54,704 nucleotides of DNA from a virus, in IMG/VR virus record IMGVR_UViG_3300008448_000108, positions 1 to 54,704 of that record; one strand, written 5' to 3'. This document shows, in pieces, positions 17,464-26,152 of this stretch. The position numbers and the translations under genes are program-made. Under the pieces are notes generated by a model. It was given only the letters and a program-made list of their open reading frames with translations, was not told where the DNA came from and did no database searches. How positions within the stretch are numbered: the first letter of the stretch is position 1; each line of letters begins with the position of its first letter.

Positions 17464-18157
17464 CTATCACGTCCAGTTGCTTATATTGTTGATATTGGTT
17501 AGATCCATAATTCATATCTGATAATCTTGAGTTTATTTTTTCTATAAAAATAGGAACAAGTCGAGGATCCATTTGTTGCAAGATTTCAAAAACAATATTT
17601 TTTAGAACCGTAACTTGTTCATTTACAACATTTAAATTAATATTATGCTCAATCTTTTTATCAGCCACACCATCAACATATTTCTTCCAATCTTGTACCA
17701 GTCCACGCTGTGTGTTTAATAATTCAATGAACATTTTATCTTCTCTAATACTACCACCAGATTGTAGCATATTAAAATAATATTCTAATCTTGAGCTTAC
17801 AAGAGTCATCATCTCTAGTATTTTTCTATTAGCATCTAGTTCATTAGATACTATTTCATTTAGCTTTTGCTGATACGCAGATGATGCTGAAATTATAGCC
17901 CTGGCTTCTAATTCTTTGGAGTTTTGATCCTGATCCCTTCTTGCCGCCTTTATATTCTCAAGAACCTCCCCCTCTAAGTGAAGATGATCTTTTCTAAACT
18001 TTTGCAAAGTAGCATAAGAAATCCATAAACCTCTTTTCTTTGGATGCTTATTTCTAAGCCAGGCCTCAATATTTTTTACGGATTCACCATTTAAAAGCTT
18101 CTTAATAATCTCTTCTTTTTCCGGATGCTTGAATACCTTATTCGGCTGCTCACTCAT
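17447..18157 (-). CDS. HTH plus coiled-coil protein, candidate small terminase
   Basis: This is a 236-residue protein. The N-terminus (about 14-60) resembles a helix-turn-helix: IIKKLLNGESVKNIEAWLR, a Lys-Pro-Lys-Lys turn, then ISYATLQKFRKDHL as a recognition-like helix. Long helices follow (65-200) suitable for oligomerisation. DNA-binding N-terminus plus helical oligomer core is the layout of small terminase subunits, which recognise viral DNA for the large subunit. The location, in the same cluster and upstream of TerL, is consistent. The gene starts 20 bases after a terminator hairpin. Identification is by architecture only; a transcriptional regulator is an alternative. Confidence 0.7.
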   Translation of the reverse strand: MSEQPNKVFKHPEKEEIIKKLLNGESVKNIEAWLRNKHPKKRGLWISYATLQKFRKDHLHLEGEVLENIKAARRDQDQNSKELEARAIISASSAYQQKLNEIVSNELDANRKILEMMTLVSSRLEYYFNMLQSGGSIREDKMFIELLNTQRGLVQDWKKYVDGVADKKIEHNINLNVVNEQVTVLKNIVFEILQQMDPRLVPIFIEKINSRLSDMNYGSNQYQQYKQLDVIDVSEF

Positions 18158-18169
18158 TTAATTCTCCAA

Positions 18170-18203
18170 AAACAAAATTAGCCCGCTTATTAGTGCAGGC
18201 TAA
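18170..18203 (-). terminator. Rho-independent terminator between structural transcripts
   Basis: A 9-bp stem (TTAGCCTGC / GCGGGCTAA on the minus strand, one U-G wobble, 8-base loop at 18178-18203) is followed by TTTTGTTTTT. It lies between the 18227-18685 gene and the HTH gene, and should end the transcript carrying the 20781-18227 genes. Confidence 0.82.
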
Positions 18204-18226
18204 TTTATTATACTATAAAAAAAATA

Positions 18227-18685
18227 TTATTCTCGATATAGGATATCAGTTTGAAGGTCTACACTTCCACCAAAAAATTTAGATCCATCATCAGAAGTGA
18301 ATCCTTCATTCCAATCATATTTTTTATTTGTAATTGGGTCTTGATAAACTCCATCAGAAACGCGCCTTGCCTGAACGCCTACACGATCAGGAGAGTATCT
18401 TGTAGATAAAGATCTGCTATATACCTTTGTAGATAAGTCAACATTTTTGTGATCTGGAAGTCCAACTCCATACAGCTCTTGAGTAGATGGTTTCCCGCCG
18501 CGCTCTACAGTCTTGTGTGGTTGAGTCTCATATGTTAGAACGTGACCAGCTCCATCTTGAAGCATGCTAGATTCTGCAGTCTTTATCATCTCTAGTAAAG
18601 ATTGCTTTCTTGCAGTTCTAGAATTGTTATTCACCTTTCCATCAAGGCTGCTTAGAATATTCCTTAATTTATTTACTCTTGACAT
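18227..18685 (-). CDS. Hypothetical structural-type protein
   Basis: This is a 152-residue protein with a helical N-terminus containing LLEMIKTAESS and a Gly/Asp/Tyr/Ser-rich, beta-like remainder (YGVGLPDHKN, VYSRSLSTRYSPD, YDWNEGF). It is the last gene before a strong terminator and follows the 524-residue gene by nine bases. It looks like a minor virion protein but has no recognised family. Confidence 0.65.
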   Translation of the reverse strand: MSRVNKLRNILSSLDGKVNNNSRTARKQSLLEMIKTAESSMLQDGAGHVLTYETQPHKTVERGGKPSTQELYGVGLPDHKNVDLSTKVYSRSLSTRYSPDRVGVQARRVSDGVYQDPITNKKYDWNEGFTSDDGSKFFGGSVDLQTDILYRE

Positions 18686-18693
18686 ATTTAATC

Positions 18694-20268
18694 CTAGCTA
18701 AATACTATGCGGCTACTAGAAATTATAGTATCCTGCACTTGATTTTCTGACTTGGTTCTACGTCCAGCTGGAATTGGCCTGCCCTTATCATCAAAAGCAA
18801 CTTTGCTTACTGGCAAGCCTAGGGATGGACAATATAGCTCAACAGAAGTTGGTACTTTGATTAGGTATCCCTTGTCAAAGGCTTCCTTGATTAAGCCATC
18901 TCTAGCTGAACCAGAAGAAGAATGCTTTAAGAGCTGTGTAAATTGATCGAAGGCTACGAGGTACTGATTTCCTCCAAACCTTCTCTGGATTACACTTAGG
19001 GAATCTTCTGCTAATCTATAGTCCTTATTAGCCACGCCATCAACCATTCTATCTAGAAGTTGCTGATATGACATGTCTGCCATTTCACCAGTATCTCTTG
19101 CAATTTTAATTGGAGTGCTATTTGCCTTGAGGCTTGATGCAAATCTAACAAAGCCTTCCTTGCTAAAATCATACACGATCTCTTCACTAGAAGTCTCTGC
19201 AGCAAATTTGCTTGGTAATGCAGCCATGCCATTATGAATTTCTACTGGAACTTTTATTTGGCTCTTACCAAGTTTGGTGGGAATATTTACAGAAAATAAA
19301 ATGGCCTTAGGATTAGATGAGGCAATCTTAATCTCTGCATTCTTAATCCCAAAGCTCCTAAGCTCAGAGTCTAGAGTTGCTATAGCTATATTGATATCGT
19401 TTGTTGAAAACTTTGAAGCTGCAGCAATTAGAGTATTTTCCATTTCGGTAAATTTCTTTAAGCTGTTTGGAACTACAGCCTTTGCAACTTCAACTTCTGG
19501 TTCGAGCCCATCTCTCTGGCTTGCAAACTTAACTTTGGAATTTGAGTTAGAATCCTTTTCGGCTTCTTTAATTGCAGTATAAAGTGATTCTTTATCTAAG
19601 TTAACTGCAAGACCGCCAAGAATTATGTGCTGAGGCTCTCTAGTAACTCCATCTGTAATTTGAACAGGGATTAGGGTAGAGATCTTATTAAACTTTGATG
19701 TCTTGTAGTTTGCAGAGCACAATACAAAGTGATCATTAGAGTGTAAGATATCAACTCCAGATGGAGCATGGCCTAATGAGCTAAGTTTTGATATAACGCT
19801 CTTTTCAACACTTTTATCTTGGCCGGGCTTGAATGATGCGAATGAAGCATTGCCACCCATAGAAAACAATACAGAGAAAGCATTAGAAAGCTCAGAGTCT
19901 TTATAGAGTGGTGCCACTCCTTTTTCTTCCATGGTTCTTAGTGAGGAGTTCTTATAGGCAACCTTTTGAATCTGCCTATCTGCAGGAAGTAAGTCCTCCA
20001 AGGAATTTCTAAAGCCAGTCTGGCCGCCAGAAAAACCATACATCTTATCATAAAGCATACCTATTTGCTTTTGAGTAATAAAATCATTATTGCTTGCAGC
20101 CTTAGAGATAACATCTCTCATATTTCCGATAAGATGATCCTCTGGATATCTTTCGGCTGCCTGCTCTAATCTGCTTATTACATAAGATGTTGGATAAGTT
20201 CTTCCATTTTCTATTCTATCAAGAACTTCTGTTGCTTCTTTTAGTATGTTTTTAACTTGCTTGCTCAT
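18694..20268 (-). CDS. Hypothetical virion-type protein with frequent KxA motifs
   Basis: This is a 524-residue protein, helical at the N-terminus (1-105) and mixed alpha/beta in the middle. By eye it contains about eleven Lys-x-Ala triplets (QKVAY, VKFAS, IKIAS, IKIAR, SKVAF and others), far more than the replication proteins in the window. There is a C-terminal AFDDKGRPIPAGRRTKSE segment. It follows its upstream gene with a three-base gap. No family is recognised; a structural role is inferred from position and composition. Confidence 0.7.
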   Translation of the reverse strand: MSKQVKNILKEATEVLDRIENGRTYPTSYVISRLEQAAERYPEDHLIGNMRDVISKAASNNDFITQKQIGMLYDKMYGFSGGQTGFRNSLEDLLPADRQIQKVAYKNSSLRTMEEKGVAPLYKDSELSNAFSVLFSMGGNASFASFKPGQDKSVEKSVISKLSSLGHAPSGVDILHSNDHFVLCSANYKTSKFNKISTLIPVQITDGVTREPQHIILGGLAVNLDKESLYTAIKEAEKDSNSNSKVKFASQRDGLEPEVEVAKAVVPNSLKKFTEMENTLIAAASKFSTNDINIAIATLDSELRSFGIKNAEIKIASSNPKAILFSVNIPTKLGKSQIKVPVEIHNGMAALPSKFAAETSSEEIVYDFSKEGFVRFASSLKANSTPIKIARDTGEMADMSYQQLLDRMVDGVANKDYRLAEDSLSVIQRRFGGNQYLVAFDQFTQLLKHSSSGSARDGLIKEAFDKGYLIKVPTSVELYCPSLGLPVSKVAFDDKGRPIPAGRRTKSENQVQDTIISSSRIVFS

Positions 20269-20271
20269 AAA

Positions 20272-20781
20272 TTATCCTTTTATAATCTTTTTAAATTCTG
20301 GAAATTCATTAACTAAAGCAACGCGCTTTGATTCTGGTTGTTCCAATAATACATCTTTAATAAATTTTTCGTCCTTAGTATTTTCCAATAGCGCACTCTT
20401 AAAGGTAAAAACATCATCATTTTTAAATCCGTATTTATCAGATGAGAATCTGGCAATAGGGATCTTCTTATATGCTAATGTAATATCTTTTTGATCATGG
20501 CTGGTGATGGCGGTCCACTCGCCTCTTGCCTCTAGAGATGGCTGAGGATCGGATGCTCTTACTAAATATTCTTTTCCATCTACGCTCTCAACATTCCATA
20601 GATCTCTATAGGGATCATTAGCGACTCTATAAACGTCAAAAGCTACCTTCTTAATTTCACCAGACTTTTCTAAATCACTGGAAAATGGAATCATATTTTT
20701 GTCGCCAGTATTCTTAGAATTTCTTCTAACAACATCTTCCAATATTCTGTCGATATTTGCTAAATATTTTTCTTTGCGCAT
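20272..20781 (-). CDS. Hypothetical protein
   Basis: This is a 169-residue protein. Residues 40-110 look beta-rich (VAFDVYRVANDPYRDLWNV, EYLVRASDPQPSL, WTAITSHDQKDITLAYKKI), framed by helices. AGGTAC precedes the start. It begins the cluster of unknown structural-type genes that ends at the terminator near 18190. No family is recognised. Confidence 0.65.
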   Translation of the reverse strand: MRKEKYLANIDRILEDVVRRNSKNTGDKNMIPFSSDLEKSGEIKKVAFDVYRVANDPYRDLWNVESVDGKEYLVRASDPQPSLEARGEWTAITSHDQKDITLAYKKIPIARFSSDKYGFKNDDVFTFKSALLENTKDEKFIKDVLLEQPESKRVALVNEFPEFKKIIKG

Positions 20782-20835
20782 TTTGTACCTATCCCTTCTT
20801 ATTTTTCCAGGGTTATTAATAGAAATTGGAAGAAG

Positions 20836-21270
20836 TCACTCTTCAGCCTGAATCTTTGCTTCTTCTATTTTACATAGGAGGTCTTTTATCTTTTTATTAT
20901 TTTTACAAACCTTTTTCAGTTTTTTAATGATTCCACCATATCTCTTCTTATCATTCTTATAATCAATATTCCCGTGCATAGCCTTATGGACTGCTGATTG
21001 TGTAATTCCAAGATGTTCGGCAATTTCATTCTGTGTCTTACCCATAAGCCTCATTAATAATATTTTTTTCTGATGATCTGTTAAAAAATTACTATTAACT
21101 ACATCATATAGCTCATCAAGAAGGGAGTCCTTTAAGTTATCTATAGTGTCACTAACTGAACTTTCAGCAAGTATATAGCCTATTCCACGCTCTTCTGGGA
21201 AGTTATTTAATTTATTTTGTTCAAAAGATATTTCTACAATTTTGTATTGATAAAGCTTGCTCTTATTCAC
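20836..21270 (-). CDS. Sigma region 4-like / HTH transcription regulator
   Basis: This is a 144-residue protein. Residues 59-95 read FLTDHQKKILLMRLMGKTQ then NEIAEHLGITQSAVHKAMHG, a textbook sigma-70 region 4 or LuxR-type helix-turn-helix. The N-terminal 55 residues have no visible sigma region 2, and the C-terminus is Lys-rich. It is therefore not a complete sigma factor; it could be an activator binding near -35 elements or a late-gene regulator. It starts directly against the primase stop and precedes the head genes, a sensible place for a regulator of late expression. Confidence 0.72.
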   Translation of the reverse strand: MNKSKLYQYKIVEISFEQNKLNNFPEERGIGYILAESSVSDTIDNLKDSLLDELYDVVNSNFLTDHQKKILLMRLMGKTQNEIAEHLGITQSAVHKAMHGNIDYKNDKKRYGGIIKKLKKVCKNNKKIKDLLCKIEEAKIQAEE

Positions 21271-22038
21271 TTATCCCTCCCAATTGGGTATATAGTCTTC
21301 TAATTGGTTGAGAAAAGAATCTTTTGTACCGCCTTGCGCAAAATATTCGTCAACATCCTTGCAGCCTTTTGGCAATAGTAAAAATCTAAGTTTAATTCCA
21401 TGATTGGAGTACTTAGAATAAATTCTTTTCATAGAATTTTCACCACCATCATCACGATCTAATATAAATGTAATCTTCGAAGTATATCGAGCTAATTTTA
21501 ATATATGATTCTTAGAGAATGCTGTACCGCAGATGGCTACGGAGTTTTTAATACCATTCTTATCTAACGCAATATGATCGAAATAACCTTCTACAACAAA
21601 AGCATTTTGTTCTTTTAATATTGCCGACCGAGAATTGTTTAAACCATAAAGATAATTAGCTTTCTTGAAAGAACTATTCTTGTATTTTGGTAAACCCAAA
21701 GCATTTCTCTGTTCTGTGGCTAAAAGTGTTCTACCACCTATTCCCACAACCTCTCCATATTCAGAATGTATTGGAAAAATCAAATAGAAAAACTCCGAAA
21801 ACCTACTGGTATCGGAGTAATCAATTATATTTAGCTTCTGCAAAATAGAAGAGGATACATAAGAATTAAGCTTGGAAACATTCTGTGGAAAATATCCAAT
21901 CTTATATTTCGATACAACTTCTTCATTTAAACCTCGCTGATTGTATATGTAATCTATACATTCTTCGGATTTTGAGAGATTAGAGTGGCAAATAGTTACC
22001 AATTTATCTAGTTCAACAGATACATCTTCTAAATTCAT
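21271..22038 (-). CDS. DnaG-type primase catalytic protein (Toprim), no zinc domain
   Basis: This is a 255-residue protein that would synthesise RNA primers at the fork. It matches DnaG from the N-terminal RNA-polymerase subdomain (SEECIDYIYNQRGLNEEVV, YKIGYFP) through VGIGGRTL and LPKYKNS...YLYGLN to the Toprim core: FVVEGYFDHIAL (catalytic Glu), VAICGTAFS, and FILDRDDGGE (the DxD pair). The usual N-terminal CHC2 zinc finger is absent and there is no room for it upstream; a stand-alone CHC2 protein is encoded at 51119-51658. The C-terminal helicase-binding domain is also missing. It is bracketed by zinc-ribbon and regulator genes. Confidence 0.88.
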   Translation of the reverse strand: MNLEDVSVELDKLVTICHSNLSKSEECIDYIYNQRGLNEEVVSKYKIGYFPQNVSKLNSYVSSSILQKLNIIDYSDTSRFSEFFYLIFPIHSEYGEVVGIGGRTLLATEQRNALGLPKYKNSSFKKANYLYGLNNSRSAILKEQNAFVVEGYFDHIALDKNGIKNSVAICGTAFSKNHILKLARYTSKITFILDRDDGGENSMKRIYSKYSNHGIKLRFLLLPKGCKDVDEYFAQGGTKDSFLNQLEDYIPNWEG

Positions 22039-22040
22039 AA

Positions 22041-22424
22041 TTACTCCATGTCTTCTGATTGGTCGATATTATCTGCCGGCTCAACGCTATCTTTTTGGTT
22101 TGAAACACTTTTCATAGCAAGCATTGTAAATTTAGTTACATTAAACTTACAATCCCCACTACATCCAACTCCAACCAATTTTGAATCATGTAGCATAGTT
22201 TGAGTTTTCTTTTTACAACTCAAACAATTAAATTGAAATGACTTTCTGTTATCTCTATTTAGCAAGTCACCCTGTTGCTTCATAGTTATTTTTACAAATT
22301 TAGAAACAGGGATCACCTCGTAACAAGAGGTGCAAACAGCTTCATCCTGATCAGGGTCTAAAGATGCGCTTGTGGTAACTTTTTTGCCTTTACATCCTGG
22401 TTTACAATTTACAAGCATTTTCAT
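22041..22424 (-). CDS. Small zinc-ribbon-like protein
   Basis: This is a 127-residue protein with several Cys pairs: CKPGC, CTSC, CLSC and CSGDC, so two ribbons or knuckles are likely. It lies three bases upstream of the primase gene and after recA. Because the DnaG zinc finger is missing from the primase next door, this protein could act with it, but its Cys spacing is not CHC2-like. Of two possible ATGs (22424 and 22418), the second is better spaced from AAAAGG. Confidence 0.65.
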   Translation of the reverse strand: MKMLVNCKPGCKGKKVTTSASLDPDQDEAVCTSCYEVIPVSKFVKITMKQQGDLLNRDNRKSFQFNCLSCKKKTQTMLHDSKLVGVGCSGDCKFNVTKFTMLAMKSVSNQKDSVEPADNIDQSEDME

Positions 22425-22443
22425 ATCCTTTTATTAGTAGAAA

Positions 22444-23610
22444 TTATTCAAAAAGTTCATCTGCTGTTTCTGCAAACTTCTCTTCTCTACCCTCTCCATC
22501 GGTAGTTATATCTGCCCCCTCTAAATACGCTCTCCTAATATCTTCTTCTACTGCATTTTCATTATTCTTAACATATTCAAGAGCAGCCTCACGAGAAGAT
22601 AACTTTTCTCCATTTATGACATACGTTCTATTATTTGGCCTCTCAATTAAGCCATACATACATCCTAGATCTAGAAGCTGCTCATTTTTATAAGCTACGC
22701 CAGCAGTAAAGTTTATGAAAAATTCTGCATTTTTAAAAGGCTTGCCCATTTTATTCTTTTCTACTTTGATGCGAATTTTATGTCCATACTTTTCTTCATT
22801 CTTATCTTCCAGAACATTTTCCGCTCCCGACATTGGTGCAACCATTAACATAACGCTACATGCGTGCTTCCAGGCCGCTCCACCAGGTGTTGTTTCTGGA
22901 TTACCAAACATTACACCAACTTGAGTTTTTACATGATTGATTGCGATAAAGCATACGTTTGAATCGGCAACTGCGGGGGTTAACTTGCGTAGTTCCACAG
23001 TAAGGAATCTTGAAAGTGGTGCAACTTGCATCTTACCTACTTCAGAAGATACCTCTGCAGGAGCTGCCATTGCAGCAACAGAGTCTAATATAATTACGCC
23101 CATTTTTCCAAGGTTTAACTTTACACTCTTATTATTTACCTTATGAGTTATAACTGCACCGCTCTTAATCATTTCTAGCAGGCCTGGAGTAACAGTAGTT
23201 TTTCCAGTTGCCTTGTTAACTTTTGGTCGTCCAACCAGACCTTCAAAAATCTTTAAAGCTTCATTGGTTTTAATCAATAAGACTCTCTCATTGTCAACAC
23301 CTAGTCTAGCAGCCCAATCTGAATCATAAGTATATTCTGCATCAATAAAGCAGCAGCAGTTTTCAGGATCTCGAGATTGCCATTCTGCCATTGCAATCAA
23401 AGCCATGAAGGTTTTGCCAGAAGATGGCTTGCCAGCCATTTGATAGATTCTACCTCTAGCCCAACCACCAATTTGAAGTGCTCGATCTAGGGCAGGGCTT
23501 CTAGTTGTAAATACTGAAACCTTTTCCAACTCATCAGGGTGGCGAACAGTACCACCAAACATTTCATTAATATGTTCCCATGCTTGGGCTTCAGTCATTT
23601 CTTTAGACAT
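22444..23610 (-). CDS. RecA/UvsX-family recombinase
   Basis: This is a 388-residue strand-exchange ATPase. Walker A GKPSSGKT is at 60-67, CCCFIDAEYTYD carries the catalytic Glu region, Walker B VIILDSVAAM has Asp176, and the DNA-binding-loop region reads INHVKTQVGVMFGNPETT followed by PGGAAWKHACS. About 109 residues separate the Walker motifs, compared with about 75 in bacterial RecA; the excess is a Lys/Thr/Val/Asn-rich insertion (about 128-168). The C-terminus is acidic as in RecA. It lies between GroEL and the zinc-ribbon/primase genes in the replication block and would work with the SSB, SbcCD and RuvC proteins encoded here. Confidence 0.92.
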   Translation of the reverse strand: MSKEMTEAQAWEHINEMFGGTVRHPDELEKVSVFTTRSPALDRALQIGGWARGRIYQMAGKPSSGKTFMALIAMAEWQSRDPENCCCFIDAEYTYDSDWAARLGVDNERVLLIKTNEALKIFEGLVGRPKVNKATGKTTVTPGLLEMIKSGAVITHKVNNKSVKLNLGKMGVIILDSVAAMAAPAEVSSEVGKMQVAPLSRFLTVELRKLTPAVADSNVCFIAINHVKTQVGVMFGNPETTPGGAAWKHACSVMLMVAPMSGAENVLEDKNEEKYGHKIRIKVEKNKMGKPFKNAEFFINFTAGVAYKNEQLLDLGCMYGLIERPNNRTYVINGEKLSSREAALEYVKNNENAVEEDIRRAYLEGADITTDGEGREEKFAETADELFE

Positions 23611-23619
23611 TCATTCTCC

Positions 23620-25275
23620 TCAGTGCTTGTGGTTAAGTCCAGTCTCATTTGGTAATCTATATCCAGCAACAGGTTGCCAGCCAGATTGTCTATGTGGATC
23701 ATCAGCGATAACTGCATCAGTAGTTAGAAGTAAAAATGAAATGCTAAAGGCATTCTCTAATGCAGTTCTCGTAACTTTTTTAGGATCAATAACTCCCATG
23801 GTAATTAGATCACCATAAGATTCTGTCGCAGTATTATACCCATATTCTAGAGTTCCAACTTCTAAATCTCCAAGAATTGTTTCTGCGTCAAGACCAGCAT
23901 TTATAATAATTTGTGCCGCAGGTGCTTCGCAAGCGTCTAGCAAAACCTCTGCTGCAGGCCATTGCGATTCGGGCAACTCTTTCCACATTTTATGTCTAAC
24001 CTCACCTGCAGCCTGCCAAAGAGCAAAGCCTCCCCCTACAACGAATCCTTCATCAATGGCCGCCTTGACAGCAAATACCGCATCTTCAACCCTATCTCCC
24101 TTCTCCCTTAGCTCTAGCTCAGTTGAATAGCCTACTGTAATTACAGCAACCTTGCTGCTCAAAAAACCAAGCCTATCTCTAATATCTTTTAATTCTAGAT
24201 CTCCATGTGGATGCTTTAGAGACTCTCTATATAAAGCTGCTCTTTTTGATACTAAATCATGATTTTTATTTGGCCCGATAACCTTTGACTTATTTTCTTC
24301 AACAACAACTCTTGATGCTTGACCCATATGAGATAGGTCAAAGTCAGAGACTGGCAACCCAAAATCTCCACCAATAATTGTAGTATTTGTTAGTGCTGCA
24401 AAATCATATAGCCACTCTCGTCTGTTTTTTCCAAAGTTAGGAATCTTTACAGCACAAAGATTAAGCCTTCCAGCTTTAAAATTAGTTGAAAAGAATGCCA
24501 AACCTTCCTTCTTGAGATCCTTACAGAGCAACAAGATTTCGCCCTGATATCCTGATAGCTTCCTCATTGCATTTTGAAATTCTGTCTCAGCATGAGTGGT
24601 TATATCCCAATCGAAAATTATGATCCTTGGGTCAACCATTTCTCTTTTTGACTCGCCCTTATTTAAAAAGTCTTGAGAAATAAATCCTGCATCAAGCTCA
24701 ATGCCATCAACCAACCTAACAGAATTAGATACTCCTGGCATTGCCTCTGCTGTAACCATACCTTCTCTATCTACCATAATATATGCTTCTGCAATTACTT
24801 TTCCCAAATCGGAATCATTATTTGCAGAAATTGTTGCAATGTCATAGAGGGTTTGGTTATCATTCAATGGACGAGACATTTGGGACAAAGTTGCTACAAC
24901 ATTATTCTTAGCCCAATCCATACCAGCTCGGAATAGTAGTGGGCTATATCCGGAGTTCATTAACTCCAAGCCCCGTTTGAAAATAGAATGAGTCAAAACT
25001 GTTGCAGTAGTAGTACCATCTCCTGCAACAGCCGCTGTACGACCTGCAGCTTCTTTAACTAGCTGGCATCCCAATTCTTCAATAGGATCATCTAGGACTA
25101 CCTCTCTTGCAACAGAAACACCATCCTTTGTAATTGTTGGTGCTCCAATGGTACGTCCAATAATAACATTCCTTCCTCTTGGGCCCATTGTTACTTGCAC
25201 AGTCTTGGCTAGCTTCTCCACACCAGATAAGACCCTATATCTTGCGTCATTTCCATACTCTAATATTTTTGCCAT
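23620..25275 (-). CDS. groEL: GroEL-type chaperonin (phage-encoded)
   Basis: This is a 551-residue group I chaperonin. Seen: TMGPRGRNVIIG near the N-terminus, PTITKDGVSVA, the ATPase loop AAVAGDGTTTATVLTHS (about 82-98), apical-domain strands, RVEDAVFAVKAAIDEGFVVGGG, and ENAFSISFLLLTTDAVIAD. The end is NETGLNHKH instead of the usual GGM-repeat tail. Phage GroEL homologues known from several giant phages can work without a co-chaperonin, and no GroES gene is visible beside this one. Substrates are likely to be phage proteins such as capsid or fibre. It ends ten bases before recA. Confidence 0.95.
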   Translation of the reverse strand: MAKILEYGNDARYRVLSGVEKLAKTVQVTMGPRGRNVIIGRTIGAPTITKDGVSVAREVVLDDPIEELGCQLVKEAAGRTAAVAGDGTTTATVLTHSIFKRGLELMNSGYSPLLFRAGMDWAKNNVVATLSQMSRPLNDNQTLYDIATISANNDSDLGKVIAEAYIMVDREGMVTAEAMPGVSNSVRLVDGIELDAGFISQDFLNKGESKREMVDPRIIIFDWDITTHAETEFQNAMRKLSGYQGEILLLCKDLKKEGLAFFSTNFKAGRLNLCAVKIPNFGKNRREWLYDFAALTNTTIIGGDFGLPVSDFDLSHMGQASRVVVEENKSKVIGPNKNHDLVSKRAALYRESLKHPHGDLELKDIRDRLGFLSSKVAVITVGYSTELELREKGDRVEDAVFAVKAAIDEGFVVGGGFALWQAAGEVRHKMWKELPESQWPAAEVLLDACEAPAAQIIINAGLDAETILGDLEVGTLEYGYNTATESYGDLITMGVIDPKKVTRTALENAFSISFLLLTTDAVIADDPHRQSGWQPVAGYRLPNETGLNHKH

Positions 25276-25550
25276 TATACACCTCTAAAAATTTCAAGGT
25301 TAAATAAAATTATTTGTTGCGCTTCTTCGGGTAAAGAGTCAAATACTTCCTCTAGGGATTTATAATGTTTATTTTGATAAATCCAATCTCCGGCATAGCT
25401 GTCTAAAATTACCCCACAGGAAAATGTAATCTTTGTATGAAATTTTACATATCTGCTGCCGGTACTTGAGAGGACTATATTTGGCGGATATGCAGGATAC
25501 GCCATCGGAATTATTTCTATTTTAAATCCAGATTCAGATATTTCATCCAA
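25275..25550 (-). CDS. Small hypothetical protein next to groEL
   Basis: This is a 91-residue, probably beta-rich protein (FKIEIIPMAYPAYPPNIVL, VKFHTKITFSCGVILDSY) with a helical C-terminus. It does not carry the GroES mobile loop or its conserved residues, so I do not call it a co-chaperonin despite its place immediately upstream of groEL, with which it shares a base. No family is recognised. Confidence 0.65.
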   Translation of the reverse strand: MDEISESGFKIEIIPMAYPAYPPNIVLSSTGSRYVKFHTKITFSCGVILDSYAGDWIYQNKHYKSLEEVFDSLPEEAQQIILFNLEIFRGV

Positions 25551-25557
25551 GCTATCC

Positions 25558-26109
25558 TCACTTCGGCCTTTTCTTTCCCCTATCTAGAAAATAGCCTAGA
25601 GCTACTATGATGGAATCGGCTTCGTCGTAGGATTCCTTCTTGATATTACCAACCTTATTATTTGGCGTCAAAAAATTATTAAATGTTTTCTTACAGAAAC
25701 TCATAACATCTTCTTTGTCGCTTATATCACAATTAAAGTGATCTTTGACCAATTTTCTAAGAGTTGTTACTGGCATTCTAATTGGTTGTTTTTTTGAAAC
25801 TCTATATGCCGCCAGACCGCAAACCTCGTTGAATGAGGATAGTATAAGAATTGTATTTGCAGAGCTTTTACCTTTTGAAAACTTTTTTGCATAGTCTTCT
25901 ATGGCTATTACATCTGGATTTTCTTTTTTAACCAACTCAGTTATAGCATCAAAGGCATAATTTAACCTAAGAGAAAAGTTATCATCAGACTTCTTCTTTG
26001 AAATTGGTTTTATATTTCCATACTTAACAAGCGAAAAATTCTCTCCATCTGCTTCTAGTAAAGACCAGCCAATTGTAGCGGATGAGATATCCAAACCTAA
26101 TATAAGCAT
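25558..26109 (-). CDS. RuvC-like Holliday-junction resolvase
   Basis: This is a 183-residue RNase H-fold nuclease that would cut four-way DNA junctions or branched packaging intermediates. The RuvC catalytic acids are visible: Asp7 in LGLDISS, Glu71 in VIAIEDY, and the C-terminal pair in YDEADSIIVAL (Asp162, Asp165). The length matches RuvC (about 170). It sits in the recombination cluster with recA and the SSB-like gene. GGAG lies before ATG. Confidence 0.88.
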   Translation of the reverse strand: MLILGLDISSATIGWSLLEADGENFSLVKYGNIKPISKKKSDDNFSLRLNYAFDAITELVKKENPDVIAIEDYAKKFSKGKSSANTILILSSFNEVCGLAAYRVSKKQPIRMPVTTLRKLVKDHFNCDISDKEDVMSFCKKTFNNFLTPNNKVGNIKKESYDEADSIIVALGYFLDRGKKRPK

Positions 26110-26152
26110 TTTAACTCCATTAGGTTTATATTACCAAATGAAAAGTTAAACT

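Noticed and set aside
25275-25550. GroES next to groEL
   Set aside because: Length is similar (91 residues), but the mobile-loop and conserved GroES residues are absent.
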